Shown here: positions 9,733-18,382 of the stretch, in pieces
Position numbering within the stretch: the first letter of the stretch is position 1
How the letters are laid out: each line of letters starts with the position of its first letter
Assembly: GCA_021414245.1 (NCBI GenBank)
Contig: JAIOOU010000017.1
Span: 124,001 to 188,000, forward strand
From: Chloroflexota bacterium
GTDB taxonomy: Bacteria; Chloroflexota; Anaerolineae; Anaerolineales; Villigracilaceae
Direction: 5' to 3'
DNA: 64,000 bases
The notes under the pieces: model-generated
Databases searched by the model: none
What the model saw: the letters and a program-made list of their open reading frames with translations, nothing else
What the model was told of the DNA's origin: nothing
Program-made: the position numbers and the translations under genes

Positions 9733-9932
9733 TGTCAAAGTTACTTGATTTAATGTCGGAGTTTTTTGCCCACAGAAAAGGACTCCTCCCGATCATCGGC
9801 CTTGTTCTCATCCTGTGCAACCTGCTCCTCCAATTTGTCGTGCCCGGAAGTGTCCTTGCATCCACCAATTTTCTTCTGCATATCGGGCTGATCATCGCCA
9901 TATTCGGCTTAATGCTTTCCTGGGCGCTCTAA
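9732..9932 (+). CDS. Small two-helix membrane protein
   Basis: A 66-residue protein with two hydrophobic helices (about 18-38 and 46-65) and a short charged N-terminus (SEFFAHRKGLLP). Its ATG shares a base with the hflX stop codon (TAATG), which argues for real, coupled translation. No enzymatic motif is seen and the function is unknown. It may be a small envelope protein co-expressed with HflX. Confidence 0.6.
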   Translation: MSKLLDLMSEFFAHRKGLLPIIGLVLILCNLLLQFVVPGSVLASTNFLLHIGLIIAIFGLMLSWAL

Positions 9933-10005
9933 TAATATCTTCGCCTGATAATTTGCAGACAGGGACGATCTTCAAGACTCCCGGTTTTAATCACTAATTC
10001 TCCGC

Positions 10006-11991
10006 ATGGCAAAATTTCTTACCGGAAAGACCCTGCTCAATCAATATTACGTTGAGGAATTTATCGGCCCCACACCGCTTGGGGACAGGTATCGTGCTAC
10101 AGATCAGCGGACCAATAAAGCGCTGTCCTTAACCCTGCTCGTAAAGACCATATCGGACGACCCGGAGATGCTCAAGGAACTGGAGGGGACATCGAAACGA
10201 TTGCAGAGCATCAACCATCCAAACCTCACCCAGTATTTGGGTTTGTTCCAAACACCCGTTCTGGCATTCATATTGGAGGATTGGGTCGATGGCCCCACCT
10301 TAAAAACAATTCTGGCAAACACACCGGTCAGCATCACAGAGTCTCTGGTTTACGCCAAATCCATTTGCGCCGGCCTGGACGCCCTGCACCGCCGATCCTA
10401 CCTACACCTGAACCTGTCTTCTGAACTCATTCAAATAAATCAAAATGGACAGATTCTCGTAAGCGGCATGGCTTTTGCCAAACCAGCTGGCGGGAAAGTC
10501 TCGAATTGGCTGAACACCTCTTTCCGCCACTGTTTTGCACCGGAACAATACGGAAATCAATCACTTGATACTGGCGCGGACATTTATGGGCTGGCAGTCC
10601 TGCTTTACATGCTTGTCACGGCCAGATGGATCAACGGCAAAGCTCCACCATCTTCATTGGATGCCATCCGCAAGGTCCATCTTGAGCTGCCTCCGCCGCC
10701 GCCGATTTCGATCAACCCCTCCATTCCGGATCATTTTTCACGGATGCTTCTTTGGGCGCTGCGCAAAAAACCGGAAGACCGTTTTAAGACCACAACCGAA
10801 TTGCTTTCATCACTATTACTGGCGGCCCGCATAGGCGAGAATGAAATCCCGGATCTTGCGGACCCGAAAACTGCACCCGTAACTTCGGCAATTCTTGCCG
10901 CCTGGCAATATCTACCGACGCCAAAACCTGACCTGCTCTCAAAAGATCTGCCGCCCCTTGAAGATCGCCTGCTGGCGATAAATAGCCGTCCGCAGGAAAA
11001 AATCCGCAGACGCCCGGGAATCATTCAAGTTATTTCCCTTTTGGTCCTGGCGGGTTTTCTCTCCTTATTTTGGCTGGTCAAACCAGTCGAAGTGTCAATT
11101 TCCGCGCCGCCTAAATTCACCCCGTTTGCCGCAGATTACACGCCACCGCCGACGTTTACGCCCCTGCCCAAACCGACAGACCCCAATGGCGGACGCATTG
11201 CATTCACCTGCACCCGCGGAGACTACAATCAATTATGCATGATCAATCGTGACGGAACAGGTCTTTCACAACTAACCGACATGCAGGCCAGCAATTATTA
11301 CCCCGTCTTTTCGCCGGACGGGGGTTCTCTCCTGTTCTCCTCCAATAGAAATGGGTCGTTTGATTTATATCTCTTGCTATTTTCTGAAAAGCAACTGTTT
11401 CAAATCACCAACCAGGTCGGAAATGTGATCTCACCTGATTATTCCCCGGATGGCAGAAAAATAGTATTCGCAAATCGCGCAGCGGACGGCCCCACATCCA
11501 TCTGGATGGTTAATGCAGATGGCGTGAACCCGCACCTCGTCTACGCAGGACCCGACACCGTCGTCGCCACGGCCTGGTCCCCGAACGGGGAGAGAATCGC
11601 GTACGCCATGTCGGTTGGAATTCCACAGGAATACGAAATATTTACGATGGACATAAACGGCCGGAATCACATCCGTCTCTCCGAAGGTCTGCAGGGAATT
11701 GGAGGCAGCATTGACTGGTCGCCGGATGGCACGAACCTGTTGATCCATGCCGGCCCCTCCGACTCCAAGGATATCTACAAATTGGACGTCAACACCGGCA
11801 CAGCAGTGCAGATCACACATGGCGGGAACAATGCCGGAGCATCCTATTCCCCGGACGGGAAATATATAGTATTCAATTCACTCCGCAACAACGATCAGGC
11901 CGACCTTTACATTATGCGCTCCAACGGAGACAACCAGGTGCAACTTACAAATGACCCGGAGCCGGATTGGGGCGCCCAGTGGGTCCAATAA
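10006..11991 (+). CDS. Receptor-like pseudokinase with extracytoplasmic PD40 propeller
   Basis: A 661-residue membrane protein. Residues 14-275 follow a Hanks-type Ser/Thr kinase fold, with the HPNL segment after helix C, a hinge (ILEDWVDGPTLK) and an APE motif. The catalytic signature is absent: the VAIK lysine position is T43, HRD is H-L-N (134-136), the catalytic-loop Lys and Asn are replaced, and DFG is S-G-M (153-155). One membrane helix spans about 339-358. Residues 395-661 form PD40/TolB-like propeller blades (repeated SPDG, IAFTCTRGDYNQ, YSPDGKYIVF). It probably binds an envelope signal outside and acts as a non-catalytic scaffold inside, which is an inference. It follows the small membrane protein after 73 bases. 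Confidence 0.85.
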   Translation: MAKFLTGKTLLNQYYVEEFIGPTPLGDRYRATDQRTNKALSLTLLVKTISDDPEMLKELEGTSKRLQSINHPNLTQYLGLFQTPVLAFILEDWVDGPTLKTILANTPVSITESLVYAKSICAGLDALHRRSYLHLNLSSELIQINQNGQILVSGMAFAKPAGGKVSNWLNTSFRHCFAPEQYGNQSLDTGADIYGLAVLLYMLVTARWINGKAPPSSLDAIRKVHLELPPPPPISINPSIPDHFSRMLLWALRKKPEDRFKTTTELLSSLLLAARIGENEIPDLADPKTAPVTSAILAAWQYLPTPKPDLLSKDLPPLEDRLLAINSRPQEKIRRRPGIIQVISLLVLAGFLSLFWLVKPVEVSISAPPKFTPFAADYTPPPTFTPLPKPTDPNGGRIAFTCTRGDYNQLCMINRDGTGLSQLTDMQASNYYPVFSPDGGSLLFSSNRNGSFDLYLLLFSEKQLFQITNQVGNVISPDYSPDGRKIVFANRAADGPTSIWMVNADGVNPHLVYAGPDTVVATAWSPNGERIAYAMSVGIPQEYEIFTMDINGRNHIRLSEGLQGIGGSIDWSPDGTNLLIHAGPSDSKDIYKLDVNTGTAVQITHGGNNAGASYSPDGKYIVFNSLRNNDQADLYIMRSNGDNQVQLTNDPEPDWGAQWVQ

Positions 11992-12073
11992 AAACATATT
12001 TACTCCCATTCACCAACCGATTCCCCAAAAGAGAAAATTGCCTCCAGGTTCTCATCGCTTAACGTTTTTAACC

Positions 12074-12102
12074 TTGACAGAGAATAATTATTATTTTTAT
12101 GA
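12074..12102 (+). promoter_or_regulatory. Sigma-70-type promoter of the SET-domain gene
   Basis: A perfect -35 TTGACA (12074-12079), a 17-base spacer and -10 TTATGA (12097-12102). The transcript would begin near 12109 and carry a leader of about 170 bases before the ATG at 12279. Confidence 0.6.
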
Positions 12103-12114
12103 CATGCTGAAGAC

Positions 12115-12234
12115 GTTTCAATAACAATCAAGCAACAAAACCGACAAAATTAATATGGCTTAAAACCTTTACATGAGGGATATTTCATGTATTATTGAAA
12201 CATCAATGGCGTTTTTCTCGGCTCGTCCACCGAG
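12115..12234 (+). other. Candidate structured 5' leader RNA
   Basis: The leader can form a 10-bp long-range stem, GTTTCAATAA (12115-12124) with TTATTGAAAC (12192-12201). A hairpin ACATGA/TCATGT (12171-12176 / 12185-12190) lies inside it. A hairpin CTCGG/CCGAG (12217-12221 / 12230-12234) follows, shortly before the AAAGGAAG ribosome-binding site. I do not recognise a known riboswitch consensus. It may be a regulatory leader or chance pairing. Confidence 0.35.
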
Positions 12235-12278
12235 GGAGGCGCTGTTAATCTTTAATCCATGAAAAGGAAGTTATATGA

Positions 12279-12869
12279 ATGTCCAAGCAACCAAGTTCGT
12301 ATCTGTCTTCTAAGTTGGAAGGCCGCCCGAAGGCCCATGGCAGTGGAAACGGCATTTATGCACTGCAGCCCATTCAAAAGGGTGAACTCGTAGCCGTTTT
12401 CGGGGGCGTCGTATATGAATGGGACGCCTTTATCCACCTTCCCGAACGGGACCGGAGCTTGTGTATCCAGGTAGAAGACCGTCTTTTCCTGGTGCCGCGC
12501 CCCATTGGCGAAGGAGATTATGTCAATCATTCTTGTAACCCGAATGCAGGTCTTTCAGGTCAGATCGGACTCGTTGCAATGCGAGACATCAAGATCGGCG
12601 AAGAAGTTTGTTTTGATTACGCCATGAGCGATACAATGCCCTATGACGAATTCGACTGTGGATGCGGTCAAACCACCTGCCGCGGAACCGTGGGCGGCAA
12701 CGACTGGCAAAGACCGGAGCTTCAAAAACGGTATGCCGGTTTCTTTTCCCCCCACGTCCAGCGCAGAATCGATGCGCAAAAGGCGGAAAAACGAGCTTTC
12801 GAACGTGCAATGAGAAGCACCAAAGCACAAAAGTTCGCGTCAACCCTGCCAACTCCGGTATATGAATAA
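12279..12869 (+). CDS. SET-domain protein (putative protein lysine methyltransferase)
   Basis: A 196-residue protein with a compact SET domain. It shows the GNGIYALQPIQKGELV opening, then YVNHSCNPNA (S-adenosylmethionine and active-site knot) and GEEVCFDY with the catalytic tyrosine. A post-SET zinc cluster FDCGCGQTTCRG is completed by the Cys of the NHSC motif. SET enzymes methylate lysines in proteins. In bacteria the substrates are rarely known and may be ribosomal or nucleoid proteins. A basic, Ala/Lys-rich tail (residues 160-190) could bind nucleic acid or protein. Start: ATG at 12279 behind AAAGGAAG. It has its own promoter, a long leader and a strong terminator, so it is monocistronic. 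Confidence 0.88.
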   Translation: MSKQPSSYLSSKLEGRPKAHGSGNGIYALQPIQKGELVAVFGGVVYEWDAFIHLPERDRSLCIQVEDRLFLVPRPIGEGDYVNHSCNPNAGLSGQIGLVAMRDIKIGEEVCFDYAMSDTMPYDEFDCGCGQTTCRGTVGGNDWQRPELQKRYAGFFSPHVQRRIDAQKAEKRAFERAMRSTKAQKFASTLPTPVYE

Positions 12870-12870
12870 C

Positions 12871-12903
12871 AAAAAGGCCCTGCAAAAATTGCAGGGCCTT
12901 TTT
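12871..12903. terminator. Bidirectional intrinsic terminator
   Basis: A 13-bp perfect stem (AAAAAGGCCCTGC / GCAGGGCCTTTTT) with a 7-base loop lies between the convergent SET and acyltransferase genes. Its A and T tracts make it serve both strands. Confidence 0.92.
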
Positions 12904-12924
12904 GTTACAAATCCTTAAAAATCC

Positions 12925-13980
12925 CTATTTGGGGGCGATCTCCTCCAACACGGGAATACGCTGGATAATCTCTATGATCAGGCCAGAGATAAAAAGCGTA
13001 ACCAGGCTGACAGCAGGCACAATCAACAAGGCTGGCCCCGAGAAAACTCCGAACCCCGCCCATTTAAGATATGTCAAGACCAATATATGAACAAGGTAAA
13101 CACCAAAGCTATCCCCTGCAAATCGCCGAAGACCATTAATTGCCCACGGGGCGGAAATATTTTCGCCGATCTTTTTCAAAAAGATAAAAGCGGCAAACGA
13201 CATAAGAACGATGTTGATCCGGGTATACCAATAATAATATTGAACAAAGTCACTGGCGCCACTCGTCAGGGAGTAAGTGGCATACATGGTATATATGCCG
13301 CCAATAAACAGAATCACGGATGACCATCCGGCCATTTTGGTTGAAAACTCAATCCTGCCCAGTAAATAACCGATCACGAAAAAACCGATATAACTGGTGA
13401 AAAATCCGAGATTGATCGCAAAATTAAATCCCAACCAGTGCTCAAACATTTCTTGAACTGGCCCAAAAAGCAGCCAAAGCCCTGCAAAATACCACAAATA
13501 GGTGTCATCTGCCCCACGGACAAACACCCTGATCAATGGCACAAAAAGATAGATTGCCAGCAACTCGTACAAGAACCAAAGATGGAATGAAGCCGGCGCA
13601 GTGATCATCGCATAAACAATGGCTTTTATGGCGTTGATCCATGTGAAATTCCGGTACCCATTTGTCCACACCAAATATAATACAGACCAGAACAATAAAG
13701 GCACAAACACCTTCCTGAATCTTTTTCGATAAAAATCAGAAATGCCTTCCTGTTTACCCAGCAGTAAAAAACCGCTCACCATGAAAAGCAACGGCACCGA
13801 AACTCGGGAAAACGAATTATAGAAATTTCCGACCATCCACTCGGTCAGGCTGATCTCGCCCCATTTATGCGCGAGCGGCGCGGCAACATGGATTACGATA
13901 ACCAGTAAAATACTGACGCATCGAAGAAAGTCAACCCATGCAATCCTGTCATTTGCAACCAGACCTGATCGCTCTGTCAT
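12925..13980 (-). CDS. Acyltransferase 3-family membrane protein
   Basis: A 351-residue protein with about ten hydrophobic helices. It opens with the family signature WVDFLRCVSILLVIVIHVAAP, holding the conserved Arg and His needed for acyl transfer. RVSVPLLFMVSGFLLL follows in the second helix region. Members O-acetylate or succinylate surface sugars, using cytoplasmic acyl-CoA. It starts 22 bases after the pckA stop and may be read through from it, though no functional link is evident. The acceptor molecule cannot be inferred from the sequence. Confidence 0.85.
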   Translation of the reverse strand: MTERSGLVANDRIAWVDFLRCVSILLVIVIHVAAPLAHKWGEISLTEWMVGNFYNSFSRVSVPLLFMVSGFLLLGKQEGISDFYRKRFRKVFVPLLFWSVLYLVWTNGYRNFTWINAIKAIVYAMITAPASFHLWFLYELLAIYLFVPLIRVFVRGADDTYLWYFAGLWLLFGPVQEMFEHWLGFNFAINLGFFTSYIGFFVIGYLLGRIEFSTKMAGWSSVILFIGGIYTMYATYSLTSGASDFVQYYYWYTRINIVLMSFAAFIFLKKIGENISAPWAINGLRRFAGDSFGVYLVHILVLTYLKWAGFGVFSGPALLIVPAVSLVTLFISGLIIEIIQRIPVLEEIAPK

Positions 13981-14002
13981 TTTTTACAGCATCTCCGTAT
14001 TT

Positions 14003-15649
14003 CTAAATTCGCGGGCCTGCCTCGGAAATTTCGCGCGGCGTGCCATCGGTGAATTTTGCAAAATTTTGGATAAATCTCATCGCAAGATCCCTGTATCTTC
14101 TTTCATATTCCTTCCCATCCCCCCATGATGAAGACGGATTCAATACCTCGTCTGGTACTCCGGGGCACTGCGCCGGGACTTCAAATCCGAAAATCGGGTC
14201 TTTCACAAATTTTACATTATCCAGCTTTTCATTTAACGCCGCGTTTAAGAGCGCACGCGTATATTTTATGGATATTCTTTTGCCAACCCCATAGGGGCCG
14301 CCGACCCAGCCGGTATTTACAAGCCAGCAAGCAACTCCATGACGCTCGATCTTGTTCTTGAGCAATTCTGCATATTTATAAGGATGATGAACCATGAAGG
14401 GGCCGCCAAAGCACGCGCTAAAAGTGATTTCCGGCTCCTTGCCAAGGCCAACTTCCGTCCCGGCAATCTTGGAAGTGTACCCCGAAATAAATTGATAAAG
14501 GGCCTGATTTGGGGATAAACGCGCGATGGGCGGCATCACCCCGCTCGCATCGCAGGTAAGCAAAATTATATTTTTGGGATGACCCGCCCTTTTTTCAGGC
14601 ACGGCATTGTCAATAAACTCCAACGGGTAGGATGCGCGGGTGTTTTCAGTCAGCGAGTCGTCGTCCAGGTCAATTTTGCGGGTGACCAGATCAAAAGGGA
14701 CGTTTTCCAATATTGTCCCAAAGCGATGAGTGGTGGAATATATCTCAGGTTCCGCGGTATCCGAAAGTCCGATCACCTTTGCGTAGCACCCGCCTTCAAT
14801 ATTGAAAACTCCGTCGTCACTCCATCCATGCTCGTCGTCGCCAATTAAACGGCGCGTTGGATCAGCCGAAAGTGTCGTCTTGCCGGTCCCGCTTAAACCA
14901 AAAAACAGGGCAACATCATCTGCATTTTCCGGGTTCACGTTTGCTGAACAATGCATCGAAAGCACTCCGTCCAGAGGCAGTAGATAATTAAGAATCGTGA
15001 AAACAGATTTTTTGATTTCGCCCGCATAGGCAGTATTGCCGATAATCGCAAGTTTCTTTTCAAAGGAAAGACAAATGAAAGTATCGCTTACAGTGCCGTC
15101 CACAGCAGGGGATGATTTAAAAGACGGCATGGCTACAATCGTGAATTCAGGAATAAAACGTTTATACTCCTCAAGGGACTGCGGCAATATGAACATATTG
15201 CGCGCAAAATGGCTGTGCCACGCCAGCTCGGTTACGATCCGCACCGGCAAACGGTGTGTTTCATCCGCACCGGCATAAACATCCTGTACGAACACATCCC
15301 TGTCCTGCAGAAATCCCAGCAGACGGTCGTACAGAACCTCAAATTTTTCCGCGGCACACGGGCGATTATAAACTCCCCACCAAATATTACTTTCCGAATC
15401 GGTGTGTCTGACCACAAATTTATCGTTTGCACTTCGGGCTGTATGCTTTCCGGTATTCGCAACAAACGGTCCCCCAAAGACCAACGCGCCTTCATTTCGA
15501 AAAATCGCCTCCTCCACAAGAGCCTCGGTCGGCAAATTCCAATAAGCCAGGCGCAGGTTGCTGACGCCGTGATTGGATAAATTAAAATCAGCCTTGCGGG
15601 CCTGTGCAACAGATTCGGCGGGAGTCTTTATGTTAAGCAAATTACTCAT
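14003..15649 (-). CDS. pckA: Phosphoenolpyruvate carboxykinase (ATP)
   Basis: A 548-residue enzyme converting oxaloacetate and ATP to phosphoenolpyruvate, CO2 and ADP, the entry step of gluconeogenesis. It shows the P-loop FGLSGTGKTTLSADP, the metal site LIGDDEHGW, the segment RAGHPKNIILLTCDASGVMPP and the GFEVP motif near the C-terminus, all typical of the ATP-dependent class. Length is normal. A CCGGAG ribosome-binding site lies upstream of the ATG at 15649. It sits downstream of a class I aminotransferase, a sensible pairing because aspartate transamination would feed oxaloacetate to this enzyme. Confidence 0.97.
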   Translation of the reverse strand: MSNLLNIKTPAESVAQARKADFNLSNHGVSNLRLAYWNLPTEALVEEAIFRNEGALVFGGPFVANTGKHTARSANDKFVVRHTDSESNIWWGVYNRPCAAEKFEVLYDRLLGFLQDRDVFVQDVYAGADETHRLPVRIVTELAWHSHFARNMFILPQSLEEYKRFIPEFTIVAMPSFKSSPAVDGTVSDTFICLSFEKKLAIIGNTAYAGEIKKSVFTILNYLLPLDGVLSMHCSANVNPENADDVALFFGLSGTGKTTLSADPTRRLIGDDEHGWSDDGVFNIEGGCYAKVIGLSDTAEPEIYSTTHRFGTILENVPFDLVTRKIDLDDDSLTENTRASYPLEFIDNAVPEKRAGHPKNIILLTCDASGVMPPIARLSPNQALYQFISGYTSKIAGTEVGLGKEPEITFSACFGGPFMVHHPYKYAELLKNKIERHGVACWLVNTGWVGGPYGVGKRISIKYTRALLNAALNEKLDNVKFVKDPIFGFEVPAQCPGVPDEVLNPSSSWGDGKEYERRYRDLAMRFIQNFAKFTDGTPREISEAGPRI

Positions 15650-15703
15650 CTTGTTTTACTCCGGTTTAATGATGTTTTTCGGCAGCAATACGATCATGAA
15701 GAC

Positions 15704-16921
15704 TTACAACCAGTCCCTGATCATTTTCTTATCACCAATATAAATTTCATTGGGAGAGGTGGGGTCAAAGGCCCATTTAATTCGGGCGATCCCTTCAGTA
15801 ATATCCTTGACGGACCCGGCGAAGGATATTCTGATATGCCCCTCCATGCCGAATTCCTTGCCAGGCACGGTCACCACCATGGCTTTCTTTAAAAGGAATT
15901 TTGAAATTTCAACGGAATTGGTACTGTAGGCACGCAGATCCGGAAGTATGTAAAATGTTCCCTGCGGTTCGATCAGGCGTGCGCCATTAAAGGTCTTCAT
16001 CTCCTGCAATACCACATCGCGGTTATTTTGAATCTGCAAACGCAACGATTCAACAATCGATTGCAGTCCGTTTAATGCGCCTTCCGCGGCAGCTTGTGCA
16101 AGCGGTGAAACGCAGGAGGTCGTTTGTGCAATGACGTTGGTCATGACCTTGACCAGTTGACGGGGGGCAACGACCCAGCCAATCCTAAAACCAGTCATTC
16201 CGTAGAGCTTGGCCACTCCATTGACGACAATGATATGCGAAAGATCGACGTCATTTCTTGTAAAGGAATAAGCCGGTCTGGCAACCTGATGGTCAAATGT
16301 CAATTTGTGGTAGATATCATCACAAATCATGAATATGCTTTTTTGCTCGCAGAACTCGACAATCTTTGAAACCAGCGCATCCGGATAGATCACGCCCGAG
16401 GGATTGTTAGGGCTATTCACAATGATTGCACGCGTTGATGAAGTTACCGCACGCGTAATATCTTCAAACCTGGGAATGAAAGTACCGTCCTCGGGCGTCA
16501 CCACCACCGGGATGCCAAGGCACATTTTGATCATCTCGGAATAAGAAACCCAATAAGGTGCAATGACAATAACCTCATCCTGGGGATTTAGAATTGAGTA
16601 AAAAATATTGAACAAGGATTGCTTGGCACCATTCGTAATAATTACATTTTCCGGAGCCACAAGCCGGTCATAATTTTCCTCAGTATAACGAATCACTGCC
16701 TTTTTCATGGCAGGCAACCCGTCAGGGGGGGCATATTTTATATCACCACTGGTCAACTTGGCACCGGAAGCCAAAACGGCGGAAATGGGGGTCCTGTTTT
16801 TGGGCTCCCCGATCCCCAAATTAATCACCGCCTCCCCTCTTTCCCGAAGTAAACGGGCTTCCTCATTCAGGGCAAATGTCGGCGATTCAGCTATCTCACT
16901 TGCAAGTTTGCTGAGTTTCAT
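15704..16921 (-). CDS. Class I/II pyridoxal-phosphate aminotransferase (aspartate-type)
   Basis: About 405 residues of fold-type I aminotransferase. Visible motifs are LGIGEPKNRTP, ITNGAKQSLFN, the cofactor-contacting VNSPNNPSGV and ICDDIYHK, and the Schiff-base lysine in VAKLYGMTGFRIGW. The carboxylate-binding Arg is in HIRISFAG. Family members transfer amino groups between aspartate (or alanine, aromatic residues) and 2-oxoglutarate. Exact specificity is not fixed by sequence, but proximity to pckA favours aspartate/oxaloacetate. The ATG at 16921 is chosen over one 15 bases upstream because an AGGAG lies 5-6 bases before it. Confidence 0.92.
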   Translation of the reverse strand: MKLSKLASEIAESPTFALNEEARLLRERGEAVINLGIGEPKNRTPISAVLASGAKLTSGDIKYAPPDGLPAMKKAVIRYTEENYDRLVAPENVIITNGAKQSLFNIFYSILNPQDEVIVIAPYWVSYSEMIKMCLGIPVVVTPEDGTFIPRFEDITRAVTSSTRAIIVNSPNNPSGVIYPDALVSKIVEFCEQKSIFMICDDIYHKLTFDHQVARPAYSFTRNDVDLSHIIVVNGVAKLYGMTGFRIGWVVAPRQLVKVMTNVIAQTTSCVSPLAQAAAEGALNGLQSIVESLRLQIQNNRDVVLQEMKTFNGARLIEPQGTFYILPDLRAYSTNSVEISKFLLKKAMVVTVPGKEFGMEGHIRISFAGSVKDITEGIARIKWAFDPTSPNEIYIGDKKMIRDWL

Positions 16922-16944
16922 GGTTCTCCTATACAAACTTCATT

Positions 16945-16985
16945 CTTAAAATAAAATCTGGCCAGGCACATTGTGCTGACCAGAT
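16945..16985 (-). terminator. Intrinsic terminator of the phospholipase-D-like gene
   Basis: ATCTGG/CCAGAT outer stem with an inner GCAC/GTGC hairpin, followed on the minus strand by TTTATTTTAA. It lies between the PLD-like gene and the aminotransferase and should insulate them. Confidence 0.6.
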
Positions 16986-17125
16986 ACACTTCCACAACCG
17001 CAAAATGAGGCGGCGCTGACAATCGAATTGTCAGACAAAGCATTCATTGGGTCATTATACTACATGGGATTCGCAGCTGGACTTTATGGAGTAATATTTT
17101 TGCTGTAATAAAAGTAATCAGTTTG

Positions 17126-18367
17126 TCAACTGCAGTCAAAGATGCCAGCCTGCACGTCATGCGCTTGATTCCAAAGTTTTTCAAATTCCTGCAAATACAG
17201 GCCGGCAATCTCCGCGTTATCCAGAATGACTACATTTTCCTCGTTCGAATCATCAGCATTGGATGAATAATTTAAGGAACCGGTGACGACTATACTATTA
17301 TCAATGATCATGATTTTATCGTGCAGGAAACTTGAATTCCCATCCTGGCGAACAGGGAGGCGGGCACACCAGAAGGTTTTTAGTTCCGAACGAAGACTGT
17401 TACTTCCAAAAGTTTCAAACACGCCCTTTACATCGACACCTGCAGCCGAACGATCGATCATGGCCTGGGCCAGGGGGTGATCGGTAAAACTAAAGGACAG
17501 AAACCGAATATTCACTTTCGCGTCATTCACAAGAGCGATCAGATTGCTGATTGCATGGTCTTCGGCGGAAAACAGAACCTGCATGGGGGTCCCATCCAAA
17601 ATCGCCCATTGATTTTGGATCGCGGAGGGCGCACGAGGGCCAAATTGTCCATTCCACATTTCCTGAAATTCGCGCTCAAATATGTAGGCAATATCCGGGG
17701 ATCTTACGACAAGCACGTTATTATTCTGTTTAAATATTCCATTAACAGTTATATTGGTGGATCCAGTCCAGACGATCTGCTGGTCGAATATCCAAAATTT
17801 ATCGTGCATAAGAGACGAGCGACCCGCATCATCCCTGACCTCGATGCCCGCCCCTTGCAGCAAGGCAAATTGACCCCGGCCTGGCTGATTATCATACTGC
17901 AAGCCGTTCTCATCATCTGTCAACCACTTGACATCGACTCCCCGATTCTTCGCTTCAATGAGGGCGTTCGCCACCGGAGTTAAATTAAACTCAAAAGATG
18001 CAATATGAATACTGACGGTTGCCGCATTGATAAATCCAATTAACTTCTCTTCAATGGATCCGGCGGCGGTGTCTGGATTGTTCATCGTCACAGGGTCGGT
18101 GAAATATACGTCCCACCATTTCACATCCGGGATCGATGGGATAAGGGTTTCCGTTTCCGGGATCGATTCAACAAAGGCGGGAGTATCAGTGACCGGCGGA
18201 AGAATGATCGGTGTATCCGTCACGGGAATGATGAATGGAGCCGGCGTCTCCGAAGCATAGAAGGGAATTTGAGTAACAGGCATGGGAAAGCCTGTGGAAG
18301 GATACTCCACAGGTGCGCAGGCAGCGGCAATAAAGAGCAGCAGGGGAAAGCTTAATTTTCGGGTCAC
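17126..18367 (-). CDS. Phospholipase-D-superfamily lipoprotein
   Basis: A 413-residue predicted lipoprotein. The N-terminal signal ends at a lipobox (FIAAAC) and a Pro/Thr-rich linker runs to about residue 85. Two PLD-type domains follow. The first carries a variant HKD motif (MHDKFWIFD, then GSTNI) and the second LHDKIMIID with GSLNYSSNADDSNEEN. Two HKD motifs in one chain form one active site for phosphodiester or phospholipid hydrolysis or transphosphatidylation. Export and lipid anchoring point to a cell-surface enzyme acting on lipids or extracellular nucleic acid; the sequence does not decide which. It is followed by its own terminator. Confidence 0.88.
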   Translation of the reverse strand: MTRKLSFPLLLFIAAACAPVEYPSTGFPMPVTQIPFYASETPAPFIIPVTDTPIILPPVTDTPAFVESIPETETLIPSIPDVKWWDVYFTDPVTMNNPDTAAGSIEEKLIGFINAATVSIHIASFEFNLTPVANALIEAKNRGVDVKWLTDDENGLQYDNQPGRGQFALLQGAGIEVRDDAGRSSLMHDKFWIFDQQIVWTGSTNITVNGIFKQNNNVLVVRSPDIAYIFEREFQEMWNGQFGPRAPSAIQNQWAILDGTPMQVLFSAEDHAISNLIALVNDAKVNIRFLSFSFTDHPLAQAMIDRSAAGVDVKGVFETFGSNSLRSELKTFWCARLPVRQDGNSSFLHDKIMIIDNSIVVTGSLNYSSNADDSNEENVVILDNAEIAGLYLQEFEKLWNQAHDVQAGIFDCS

Positions 18368-18382
18368 AAATTATGCTTCCGC

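Noticed and set aside
12173-12262. 29-codon frame in the SET leader (start ATG at 12173)
   Set aside because: No ribosome-binding site, and no terminator or pairing arrangement like that in the ABC leader. Kept only as a possibility.
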